DNA of 64,000 nucleotides from assembly GCF_025567045.1 (NCBI RefSeq), contig NZ_JAOQJK010000005.1, positions 124,001 to 188,000 on the forward strand, written 5' to 3'. Of the stretch, positions 28,923-37,375 are shown one piece after another (the stretch's first letter is position 1; every line of letters begins with the position of its first letter). The DNA is from Barnesiella propionica (GTDB lineage Bacteria; Bacteroidota; Bacteroidia; Bacteroidales; Barnesiellaceae). Made by a program: the position numbers and the translations under genes. The notes under the pieces were generated by a model that saw only the letters and a list, made by a program, of their open reading frames with translations, searched no databases and was not told the origin of the DNA.

Positions 28923-30065
28923 TTATTTGTCAAATGTAATAATCGTACTTCCCGGAAAACGACAATGGAAATAAATAGAGTCGTTCATTATTCTGAATTT
29001 TGTCCCCGAAGTATTTTCGATAATATTCATTTTTTTATTTTTGGAATTTTCAGGGATAGAAATACTGAAATTACCGTTTGCATTATTACTGAAAAAAATA
29101 ACCTTTTTACCATCGATAAATCCGTCATAAGCAAATGCGTGCCTGGTATCGAGCCGGGCTTTTGTGAACCAGGTATAAACGCCGCTCCATGAATCGTGAT
29201 TCCCCATAAACCGGTATGTATTACCTATAAGCTTATGATAGCATTTTGTCCATGAGTTGCCTATGAAAATGATGTCATCTCCCGAAAGTTCGTTATGCGC
29301 TCCCAGGCCCCGGTTAAGAAGAAAAGAGGCCTGAAAACACGAGTCGCTTTTTTCAATATACCTGTTGAATCGCGGAAAATCTTTCTTTTTAAATCTGTCT
29401 ACATTATTTATCTCTGTCCAGTGTGGGTATTTGCCGGAAGGAGTAAGAAGATACCTTTCGTCATTGAACATAGATTGCATCCCGTAATATTTTAATATTT
29501 TGACCGGCATTTTGTTGATATAATCGTGTGACAAGTCTACCTGTATGCTGTTGCCGATTATCGTGTAAATTACATTTTCAATACATAATGTATCGGTAAA
29601 TGATACTATTCCTTTTTGTGTCTTTGCGCTTACAGGATTAAAAATATGATTTTTTACTTCAAATTCAATTTTTTGTGCTACCAGCATAGTGTCGGAAGTG
29701 ATACGGTGGTCATCGGCATATAGTTTTACCGAAAAAGTTTCTGCTGTTTTTGTCTGTTCATCCGTAAACAGATGGTTGCCTCCGCACCATCCTCCGTCCT
29801 TAATGTAAAAAGGGCCGATATTGTCGCTGTAGTGAGCCTCATTGGCAATGATAATATTTACCGAATCGGAAAGAATAGAAACACGGTAGAACGTAAACAG
29901 ATCGTTAGCCATACATTTTTTGAACCAGTAGTTGATTTCATGATGCTCGTCTATTCTGGAAGATATATGTATATTTTCTCCAATCTTCCTTACTGTACTT
30001 GAGTTTTCCTGAGAATAGGCCAGCAGGGGAAGAAATATAAACAGCATATATATAATCCGGTTCAT
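28923..30065 (-). CDS. Uncharacterised secreted protein of the phosphodiester PUL
   Basis: A 380-residue protein with a signal peptide (ending near residue 19, LLAYSQ). The rest is beta-rich with many aromatic residues and no family I can name. Notable segments are GGWCGGNHLFTDEQ near 90, YLLTPSGKYPHWTEINN near 205, and GNSWTKCYHKLIGNTYRFMG near 272. It ends with a strand-rich tail (FPGSTIITFDK) that is not a T9SS sorting domain. It lies directly against the DUF4855 gene (its ATG ends where that gene's stop begins), so it is co-expressed with the PUL. It may bind or modify the glycan, but function is unknown. Confidence 0.75.
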   Translation of the reverse strand: MNRIIYMLFIFLPLLAYSQENSSTVRKIGENIHISSRIDEHHEINYWFKKCMANDLFTFYRVSILSDSVNIIIANEAHYSDNIGPFYIKDGGWCGGNHLFTDEQTKTAETFSVKLYADDHRITSDTMLVAQKIEFEVKNHIFNPVSAKTQKGIVSFTDTLCIENVIYTIIGNSIQVDLSHDYINKMPVKILKYYGMQSMFNDERYLLTPSGKYPHWTEINNVDRFKKKDFPRFNRYIEKSDSCFQASFLLNRGLGAHNELSGDDIIFIGNSWTKCYHKLIGNTYRFMGNHDSWSGVYTWFTKARLDTRHAFAYDGFIDGKKVIFFSNNANGNFSISIPENSKNKKMNIIENTSGTKFRIMNDSIYFHCRFPGSTIITFDK

Positions 30066-31148
30066 TTATTTTGTCAACGTTTTGATGTTCCTACGGGAAA
30101 TTATATGACGTGCCAGGCGGTCCATTATTTTCTTATCTTCCGGCGAGGTCGATTTGTACATGTCTATAAATCCTTTACTTCCGGTATAGTAAGCAATAGC
30201 CGAAGTCTGGAATACTTCATGCCTTTCGAATGCCTTTATATAAGCCAGCATCCGGTCATAAGAAGAATCTTCCGAATCATAGAGCGCGTGGCTGTCACAT
30301 TCGAATTCCATCGCCATTCCGTTTTTCCGGGCGAGTTCGCAAGCCTCGTCCAGGCGTGAATCGGGAATAGTCTTTGTGAAGAAATGGTTGGGTTGCTGAT
30401 ATGCAATGTCGAAGCCTAATTCTTTCCATTGTTCATATCCCTTGGCTTTCCAATACGGTATCCAGACGAGTTCTTTTTTTTGAGAATGAATGTATTGACT
30501 TACGTATTTAGAAAGGTCCTTGCAGGTTGCAATATCCTCATCTACCCAGTAAAAACCGGTAAGTTCCAGATTCTTGAATTCAGCCTTTTTGAAACGGTAC
30601 ATTAATTGGTCTATATACCATTTTGCTGCTTTTATTTGATCTGCCTGAAGATTGAAATCGAGCGAATCTCCGTCTATGGCTCCCCAGTCTTTTTGTTTAG
30701 GTAGAGGAATAGCAAGTCCTAAAACTATTTTATGTTTAAAATTCGGTTTACCGATATTCTTCTTTTCATTTTCTATACATTGATCCAGTGCGTCCAAGGC
30801 TTTCCCTTTTTCAAACACTCTTTCGATAAGCCATTCCCATTCGGTTTTGCGGGCTTGTTTACTGGCATATCCATAAGCATAATTATAGCCTTTTCCATCG
30901 GCAAATTCAAGAAACAGAAAGCCGTCGAACAACCAGTCCTTGGTTCCGTCTGCAAATTGATGAGTTACGTAGGGAATGAATTGATCGGGGGTCCAGTCGA
31001 TTCTTTGTGTACCTCCCTGATATATCAGGGCAAGATCCCTGATCTGGTTGGTTTTATATTTATTTTCTTCATAGTTCCGGGCCTCTGTTTTGTGGAGGGG
31101 TGCTAAAACAGCCAACCCCCCTATAATAAGCATTACTATCTTTTTCAT
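30066..31148 (-). CDS. DUF4855 TIM-barrel-like protein (paralogue 1, no sorting domain)
   Basis: A 360-residue exported protein (signal peptide about 1-22) of the DUF4855 family, found in Bacteroidota carbohydrate loci. Typical motifs are LALIYQGGTQRIDWTPDQFIPYV with the conserved DWLFDGFLFLEF block (about 70-82), ADQIKAAKWYIDQLM (about 185-199), TGFYWVDEDI (about 214-223) and IAYQQPNHFF (about 262-271). The family resembles glycoside-hydrolase TIM barrels but its activity has not been assigned to my knowledge. It lacks the C-terminal sorting tail of its neighbour (31200-32474), to which it is clearly homologous. It starts 51 bases after that gene. Confidence 0.85.
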   Translation of the reverse strand: MKKIVMLIIGGLAVLAPLHKTEARNYEENKYKTNQIRDLALIYQGGTQRIDWTPDQFIPYVTHQFADGTKDWLFDGFLFLEFADGKGYNYAYGYASKQARKTEWEWLIERVFEKGKALDALDQCIENEKKNIGKPNFKHKIVLGLAIPLPKQKDWGAIDGDSLDFNLQADQIKAAKWYIDQLMYRFKKAEFKNLELTGFYWVDEDIATCKDLSKYVSQYIHSQKKELVWIPYWKAKGYEQWKELGFDIAYQQPNHFFTKTIPDSRLDEACELARKNGMAMEFECDSHALYDSEDSSYDRMLAYIKAFERHEVFQTSAIAYYTGSKGFIDMYKSTSPEDKKIMDRLARHIISRRNIKTLTK

Positions 31149-31199
31149 ATTAGGTGTTTTTATTTTAAACGTTATTTTATTCAGGTATAGAGATCATTA

Positions 31200-32474
31200 C
31201 TATCGTACAATTACTTTTTGGGCTTTTCCATCTGCGACGACCATATAGATCCCCGGAGAACATTTTACTCTTCTGGTATTCTCACTGACTGCGATCCCGT
31301 TCAAAGTAAAAACTTTTATAGATTTGACGGCTCCTGATACGTATAACTCTCCGAACCCGCCGATTACGGTGATATTGTTTGTTGTATTGATTGTTTCATT
31401 GTCTGTGTGCCGTTTCCGTCTTTCCAGTATATGATTCGCTATCTTATCGAGAATAAGAGTGTTCTCGATATATTCTGAATTATACATGTCGAGTATTGCT
31501 TTTGTACCGGAATAATAGGCTATGGCCGATTGTTCGAATACGCCGTATTTATCGAATGCGTCGATATAAGTCTCCAGTCTGGTATAATACGAATCTTCTT
31601 TTTCATATAATACGTTGGCATCGAACTCCATTTCCAATCCCATATCGAATTGTTTTGCGAGGTTGCATGCGTCACGTAAACGGGCGTCAATTACGGACGT
31701 ATTAAAAAAGTGGTTGGGTTGTAAAAAAGCAATATCGAATCCCAATTCTTTCCATTCATACAATCCTGGGGCGTTCCAGTATGGAATCCAATAGAATCGT
31801 TTACCTAGTTGATGAATATATTCACTTATATATTTAGGCAGATCTCCACACTTGGCAGTACTCTCCTCCAGCCAGTAGAAGCCTACTAGTTCAAGATTGT
31901 TGTATGCACCTTCGGAAAACCGTTTCACGAGTTGGTCTATATACCATTTTGCCGCTTTTATCTGATCATTTCTGGATGTGAAATTTAATGTCTCTCCGTC
32001 AAGACTGCCCCAATCGGTTTGGTCGGTAATAGGGGAGACTACCCCAAGCACGATTTTATGTTTGAATGACGGTTCTCCGATGATTGTTTTATAATGTTCA
32101 ATACACGAATTTAATGCATCGAGAGATTTCTCTTTTTCAAATATCCTGTTGAGTAACCATTCCCAATCGCTTTTCCTGGCGTTTCGAGTACCGTATTTGT
32201 ATCCGAATGCTATTTGCCAGTTGTCGGTAAATTCGAAAAAAAGAAAAGAATCGAAAAACCAGTCGGTACGTCCGTCTGCGAAAGTGTGTGTCACATAGGG
32301 ACGCAGGTCGTCTTCCGTCCACTCCGGACGATGGGTTCCCCCCTGATAAATGAGGGCCATGTCAGATACGACATCTGTCGGATAAGCGGCAGTAGCAGCA
32401 ACGGGACGAACAAAACAGATACCAATTATGGCAATGAACGATATATATATTTTTTTAATTCTTATAATGCGCAT
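31200..32474 (-). CDS. DUF4855 TIM-barrel-like protein (paralogue 2) with T9SS-like C-terminal domain
   Basis: A 424-residue homologue of the gene downstream with the same DUF4855 blocks (LALIYQGGTHRPEWTEDDLRPYV; DWFFDSFLFFEF; DQIKAAKWYIDQLV; IAFLQPNHFF). The extra segment from about 365 to 424 ends in a type IX-like tail with hydrophobic strands and the closing motif PGIYMVVADGKAQKVIVR. The same form (PGIYIVKTDGNVTKVIVK) ends the unrelated protein at 36045-37316, so the tail is a portable sorting module that would send the protein across the outer membrane and anchor or release it. Signal peptide present. It lies 5 bases after the SGNH gene, so both come from one transcript. Confidence 0.85.
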   Translation of the reverse strand: MRIIRIKKIYISFIAIIGICFVRPVAATAAYPTDVVSDMALIYQGGTHRPEWTEDDLRPYVTHTFADGRTDWFFDSFLFFEFTDNWQIAFGYKYGTRNARKSDWEWLLNRIFEKEKSLDALNSCIEHYKTIIGEPSFKHKIVLGVVSPITDQTDWGSLDGETLNFTSRNDQIKAAKWYIDQLVKRFSEGAYNNLELVGFYWLEESTAKCGDLPKYISEYIHQLGKRFYWIPYWNAPGLYEWKELGFDIAFLQPNHFFNTSVIDARLRDACNLAKQFDMGLEMEFDANVLYEKEDSYYTRLETYIDAFDKYGVFEQSAIAYYSGTKAILDMYNSEYIENTLILDKIANHILERRKRHTDNETINTTNNITVIGGFGELYVSGAVKSIKVFTLNGIAVSENTRRVKCSPGIYMVVADGKAQKVIVR

Positions 32475-32479
32475 TATTC

Positions 32480-33589
32480 TTATTGATTAATTATTGTTTT
32501 CAACAGAGGTAACATGACTTTCACATATTGTTTAAATCCGCAATCCGTGAAATGAATCCCATCTACGGTGAACTCTTCGTCTTCAGGTGTTAAAGATGTT
32601 CCCTTTACTAAGTAAATATTTTTAAGTCCTTTTTTCTTTAACAAAGAAAATATCTTGTTTATAGCATCATTTTTTTCCTGTATCTCCCGTGCTATTTTAT
32701 TGTCGAAAACAGAATGAGTAAAAATAGGATCCTCGACAAATATTAAAGGGACATCAGGATGTGCGGTTCTTAATATTTGTACGAATTTTTCAGTCTTTTC
32801 CACAATTTGTTCGGGAGAAGCGTTAGGAACATAATCCAGTATGTAGGCAGAAGCATCCACCTCCGCCATCATTTTTGCGACTTCATAATCTATGAAAGCG
32901 TTTCCACTGAATCCCAGGTTAATAGTTTCTATCTCCAAAACCCTTCCGATGATATTTGTAGCAGCCATTCCGGGACGCGATGCACATGCGCCCTGCATGA
33001 TGCTGCTTCCATAAAATACGACAGGTTTTTTACCGGCAGGTGACGGAAGCTCCGGTTGCTCTATATAAGATAGGGGATCGATCCCGATTTGCAACGACGC
33101 AACGCCATCGTATAGCGGAAGATAAAGCATATATTCCCGGTCGACAGGATTCATGCCGTTTATTATTTTCCATGTGTTTATTTTATTATCGGAGGGCTGT
33201 GCACTGTTTACAAATTTCCATTTACCATCCGTATAACAATAAAGGTCGAGTCCTCTGACTCCGACAGGAGCCATGTGATTCATGTGATTATTAAATTTGT
33301 TTTCCCATTTTACCGAAATAATGGAAGAGTTGGAACGAAAACGCACGGCAATGCCGGCTGAATTTTGTCCCAGATTCCATACAGCTTTTCTGGTAGATGA
33401 TTTTAGAAAATCGGGAATACGGGAAAATTCAGGTGCGGAATCATTATATATTTTTCCGATAATACGGAATTGTGATGCTTCGACGTATTTTAGCGAATCG
33501 CTTCCGGGTGTTTCAGGTATGTGCAATTTATTTCCTGAAGCGTTGAAAACAGATAATAATATTATTAATATGATCTCGATGCGTTTCAT
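32480..33589 (-). CDS. SGNH/GDSL-family esterase
   Basis: A 369-residue exported hydrolase (signal peptide ending near ASG, residue 19) with an N-terminal beta domain (about 35-180) and an SGNH hydrolase domain (about 185-369). The catalytic pattern is block I VVFYGSSIMQGACAS (nucleophile Ser), block II-like NLGFSGNAF, and block V DGIHFTDCGF (Asp and His). It should remove an ester group, such as O-acetyl or an amino-acyl ester, from the glycan. It is separated by 7 bases from the upstream GH3 gene and by 5 bases from the downstream DUF4855 gene. Confidence 0.9.
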   Translation of the reverse strand: MKRIEIILIILLSVFNASGNKLHIPETPGSDSLKYVEASQFRIIGKIYNDSAPEFSRIPDFLKSSTRKAVWNLGQNSAGIAVRFRSNSSIISVKWENKFNNHMNHMAPVGVRGLDLYCYTDGKWKFVNSAQPSDNKINTWKIINGMNPVDREYMLYLPLYDGVASLQIGIDPLSYIEQPELPSPAGKKPVVFYGSSIMQGACASRPGMAATNIIGRVLEIETINLGFSGNAFIDYEVAKMMAEVDASAYILDYVPNASPEQIVEKTEKFVQILRTAHPDVPLIFVEDPIFTHSVFDNKIAREIQEKNDAINKIFSLLKKKGLKNIYLVKGTSLTPEDEEFTVDGIHFTDCGFKQYVKVMLPLLKTIINQ

Positions 33590-33596
33590 GAAACTA

Positions 33597-35903
33597 TTAT
33601 TTTGTCGAAAGTGTCATAATATTTACTTTTTCCACCGGTTTTAGTACATCGTTTACTTTCCAGCATTTGTCTTTTTTGATACTGAGAGGGATAGTTGCTT
33701 TGAAATCCCGGCTTGATGATCCGAAAAAGAGCATATATTTCCCTTTTGATGTATACCATGCCGAGTTATTCTCGTCGAATGAAGCTAAGTCGTAATCTGT
33801 AAATTGGAGTTCTATTATTTGACTTTCTCCTGGTTTCAACTCTCTTGTTTTTCCAAAGGCTTTTAGTTCCGCACTGGGTTTTGTGACCGGGGATGCAGGT
33901 GCGGAAATATATAATTGTACTACCTCTTTTCCCGATGTGTTGCCGGAGTTGGTTATTTTTATGGTTGCGACCCATTTGTCATTCTTTCTTTCGATTTTTG
34001 GCTGGCTGAAAGAAAATTGAGTATAAGACAATCCGTAGCCGAAAGGATATGCGATATCTACGTTTGCTGTATTGAAATACCGGTAACCTATCCAGATGTC
34101 CTCTTCATAATTTGTATAGTCGAAATCTTTTCCACTTTTGGTTTGTCCTACTATGGGGAAGTTTCTGGATGAAGGAATATCAGAGTAATCTACAGGGAAA
34201 GTCATAGGAAGTTTCCCGGAGGGATTGACTTTTCCACTGATTGCATCGGCTATAGCGTTCCCGCATTCCTGTCCCGGGAACCATGCCAGTAAAATGGCAT
34301 CCGGTTTATCTTTCCAGGAGTTCATTTCCATTACCCCGCAGACATTCATTACTACGGCAACTTTCTTTCCGAGGGAATGGAAACGGTCTATTACTTGTTC
34401 AATCATGAATTTTTCTGCTGAAGCAAGATAGAAATCTCCTTCAAGCCGTCTGTCCGATTCTTCACCTGAGCCCCTTCCGATGACTATCAGGGCAATATCG
34501 GAATTTCTGGCCTCCTGCTCAATTATGCTTTCTGCTTTTGACAGATTCATTTCAGGAATGACAGTCCCGTTATATGAAAGTTTTTCCCAGTCCGTACATT
34601 CAGGGTGTTTGTCCAGAAAATCGTTCTGGAATTCTACATATTTCGTATAAAGTCTTTTTAATCTGCCGTTGAGTTGATAACCCGCATTCTCGAGTCCGGT
34701 CGATATGTCTATTATATGCGCTTTATTTACATTTGATGATCCCGTTCCTCCGGCGATGGACTTGTAGGCTGTAGCACCGAATAGTGCTATCTTGGTGTTT
34801 TGAGATACAGGCAGGAAAGAACTGTCGTTTTTTAATAATACCATTCCTTCGGCAGCTATATGACGGGCCAGTTCCGCATTTTTTTGGAGATCGGGAGCCT
34901 GATTATATTTCCAGCCGTTATAGGAAACGGATTTGAGAATAAGTTCCAATAAGTTTTTCACACTATTATCTAAAATCGCTTGACTGATGCGTCCATCTTT
35001 AACGCCTTTGATAATTTCGTCTATCTGGGATTGTTCCCCCGGCATCATAAGGTCTGTTCCTCCGTTCAGCTGATCGGCTGTATTCCGTTTTTTGTACCAG
35101 TCGGTCATTACCAGTCCTTTATATCCCCATTCATCACGAAGTATAGTTTTGAGCAGTTCAGGATTCGCTTGAGTATATTTGCCTCCAATTTTGTTATAAG
35201 AACCCATAACGGTCCATGGATCGGAGTTTTTAATGCATATTTCAAATCCTTTGAGATAGATTTCCCGTAATGCACGCTGGGAGATGCGCGCATCATTATA
35301 AAGTTTTCCGGTTTGTTGGTTGTTCGCTACAAAATGTTTCAGGCTGGTTCCTATTCCTTTTTCCTGGATGCCTTTGATCATGGCCGATCCCATAATACCC
35401 GAGAGGTAAGGATCTTCGGAGAAATATTCAAAATTACGGCCACAGAGCGGATTACGCATGATATTGATACCAGGAGTAAGTATGATATCGACACCATAAG
35501 CGTTGGCTTCATCGCCTATGGCACTTCCTTCCAGAAATGCAATGTCCTTATTCCAAGTGGCAGCTAATGCCGTGGTAGAGGGGAAACAAGTGCAATACGT
35601 GGTATATTGTTTATTGGATGATTCGGGAGTAATTCTTACTCCAACCGGGCCATCCGCCAAATTGATAGAAAAAATCCCGAGGGAATCGATGGAATAGGTA
35701 TATCCTGCAGCTCCCGGGACTATATGGCTTATACCGGTATCACAACCTTGCGATCCTACTAATAGCCGGGCTTTTTGCTCTAAGGTGAGACGGCTTATAA
35801 TGTCGTTTATATTTTTATTATCAAGTTGCAAGTTATTATCGGCAAAGATATTGCCAACAGAAAAGAGGAAGGTGTATAATATCGGGATTATGGCCTTTTT
35901 CAT
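33597..35903 (-). CDS. Glycoside hydrolase family 3 (beta-glycosidase, BglX-like)
   Basis: A 768-residue exported enzyme (signal peptide about 1-21). N-terminal TIM barrel with LADGPVGVRI (about 82-91), KHFVANNQ (189-196) and the nucleophile Asp268 in VMTDWY. The C-terminal alpha/beta sandwich has IGRGSGEESDRRL (about 480) in the position of the acid/base loop. A fibronectin III-like domain closes the protein (about 650-768). This layout fits beta-glucosidase or beta-xylosidase; N-acetyl-hexosaminidase type GH3 (NagZ) is much shorter. Not a T9SS cargo. A hairpin precedes it in the transcript. Confidence 0.92.
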   Translation of the reverse strand: MKKAIIPILYTFLFSVGNIFADNNLQLDNKNINDIISRLTLEQKARLLVGSQGCDTGISHIVPGAAGYTYSIDSLGIFSINLADGPVGVRITPESSNKQYTTYCTCFPSTTALAATWNKDIAFLEGSAIGDEANAYGVDIILTPGINIMRNPLCGRNFEYFSEDPYLSGIMGSAMIKGIQEKGIGTSLKHFVANNQQTGKLYNDARISQRALREIYLKGFEICIKNSDPWTVMGSYNKIGGKYTQANPELLKTILRDEWGYKGLVMTDWYKKRNTADQLNGGTDLMMPGEQSQIDEIIKGVKDGRISQAILDNSVKNLLELILKSVSYNGWKYNQAPDLQKNAELARHIAAEGMVLLKNDSSFLPVSQNTKIALFGATAYKSIAGGTGSSNVNKAHIIDISTGLENAGYQLNGRLKRLYTKYVEFQNDFLDKHPECTDWEKLSYNGTVIPEMNLSKAESIIEQEARNSDIALIVIGRGSGEESDRRLEGDFYLASAEKFMIEQVIDRFHSLGKKVAVVMNVCGVMEMNSWKDKPDAILLAWFPGQECGNAIADAISGKVNPSGKLPMTFPVDYSDIPSSRNFPIVGQTKSGKDFDYTNYEEDIWIGYRYFNTANVDIAYPFGYGLSYTQFSFSQPKIERKNDKWVATIKITNSGNTSGKEVVQLYISAPASPVTKPSAELKAFGKTRELKPGESQIIELQFTDYDLASFDENNSAWYTSKGKYMLFFGSSSRDFKATIPLSIKKDKCWKVNDVLKPVEKVNIMTLSTK

Positions 35904-35944
35904 AATGGATAAACTGTCTTGTAATGAGTAATGAGATCAAGGAA

Positions 35945-35979
35945 AAGAGGTTGCAGAGAAGAAAATTCGGCAACCTCTT
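35945..35979 (-). terminator. Intra-operon hairpin between the unknown T9SS protein and GH3
   Basis: A perfect 10-base stem (AAGAGGTTGC / GCAACCTCTT) with a 15-base loop, followed leftward by a short T-rich run (TTTTCC). It lies 65 bases beyond the upstream gene and 40 bases before the GH3 start. It may reduce expression of the distal genes or protect the 3' end of the proximal ones. Confidence 0.65.
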
Positions 35980-36044
35980 CTTTTTTATTTGTTCTATGAA
36001 ATTATCGATATTTTATCGAAAAATATTTGAACCGAATATCGTTT

Positions 36045-37316
36045 TTATTTAACGATTACTTTGGTTACATTACCATCGGTTTTAACAATATATATTCCGG
36101 GAACACATTTGACATTATCGTTGTTGCGGCTGACAAGAACACCACCTGTTGTATATATCTCGATCGAGGATGCTTCGCCTTCGATAATTATTTCTCCTTT
36201 GCCGCCCATAACAACCGCCTTATTGTCCGCAGCAAGATTATCAACTCCATCGGTACCTTTTACAGTCAATAAATATTTTGCCAAGTATCCTTTGGGATAA
36301 TACTGATAAATATAGGCTTGGGTGGAGCTAATCACTTCTGCTGTCAAATGATTTCCAAAGTAAGCATTGTTTATATACATAGGATTGCCGTCGTCTTTTT
36401 GTTCGGAATATTTTGTAGCGACTCTTACCGATTCGTCACTGTCTTCATTTTCGGAGGTTTCTTTAGTGGCTAATTTAGATATGGTAAATCCGTCAGCATT
36501 GTTTGCTCCTGAGGGATATACAATATATTTTTGTTCTCCCATTTTGAAAATGTAGAATCCGGCGCATCCGCTGTGGCGTGGAGTTATGAAATATGAATCG
36601 TGTACCCAGTTCTCATCTTCATCTAGCGACAATCTCTGAATGGAATTGCAATTGGTTGCTGTATATAACGGGCTTAATATAGCCAGATCTTCTACGTCTT
36701 TCCAGCTCGATATGATTGAAGTAGAAGCAAATTGTCCATTAACTTTGAACGGGCTGAAGTATGAATAGTTGTAAGTATTGGCTACATCTTGCTCTCCGTT
36801 TATAATAGGAATTTCATAGATAAAAGGTTGCCAGGCAACACCCATATATAATATACCGCCTTCTGTTTCGTCAAGTACATTTCCCCTGACATGTCCCCAA
36901 AAATCCAGGCGTCCTTTCGGTATACCGCTTAACGGAATATCTTTTACAACTGAACGGTCAGCAGAGATAATTCTTATCTCGTTTCTCGTATTGACATAAT
37001 CGGTATTAAAATCTCCGACACGTACAATGATGTTGCCTGCATCATCGAAGGTGAGGTTTGTCCCTTTACCAGACGCTAATTCGTCTATTTTTCCTGTTTT
37101 GTCCCAAACTTCGATTTTTCCTGTTTGTTTGTTCTGAAGGAAGAATTTATCACCCATACCAAAACCTTGTCGTGCTTCCAGTTCCAAGGGAGCCACGTCA
37201 GTGTTCATCCATTCCATAGTAAGATTTGAGTCCATTACCGACTTTGCATTTGCGGACGGAGTCAAAGCGAAAATACCGGTTAGCATTAACGCTGCAGTGA
37301 GTAATTGCTTTTTCAT
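36045..37316 (-). CDS. Uncharacterised PUL protein with T9SS-like C-terminal sorting tail
   Basis: A 423-residue exported protein. The start is the ATG at 37316 (MKKQLLTAALMLTGIFALTPSANA), a strong signal peptide; a longer in-frame start would precede it with non-signal sequence. The mature part is a beta-strand-rich domain (about 25-345) with repeated short blades such as DKFFLQNKQTGKIEVWDKTGK and GGILYMGVAWQPFIYEI, suggesting a propeller-like glycan-binding fold; no family is recognised. The last 75 residues end in PGIYIVKTDGNVTKVIVK, a type IX sorting motif. The gene is 59 bases after the phosphodiester glycosidase gene in the same operon. Confidence 0.78.
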   Translation of the reverse strand: MKKQLLTAALMLTGIFALTPSANAKSVMDSNLTMEWMNTDVAPLELEARQGFGMGDKFFLQNKQTGKIEVWDKTGKIDELASGKGTNLTFDDAGNIIVRVGDFNTDYVNTRNEIRIISADRSVVKDIPLSGIPKGRLDFWGHVRGNVLDETEGGILYMGVAWQPFIYEIPIINGEQDVANTYNYSYFSPFKVNGQFASTSIISSWKDVEDLAILSPLYTATNCNSIQRLSLDEDENWVHDSYFITPRHSGCAGFYIFKMGEQKYIVYPSGANNADGFTISKLATKETSENEDSDESVRVATKYSEQKDDGNPMYINNAYFGNHLTAEVISSTQAYIYQYYPKGYLAKYLLTVKGTDGVDNLAADNKAVVMGGKGEIIIEGEASSIEIYTTGGVLVSRNNDNVKCVPGIYIVKTDGNVTKVIVK

Positions 37317-37375
37317 TACATTAAAATTTAAATTAAACATTATGAATCGTTCCGATTCAATTATTAAACCCTGAA

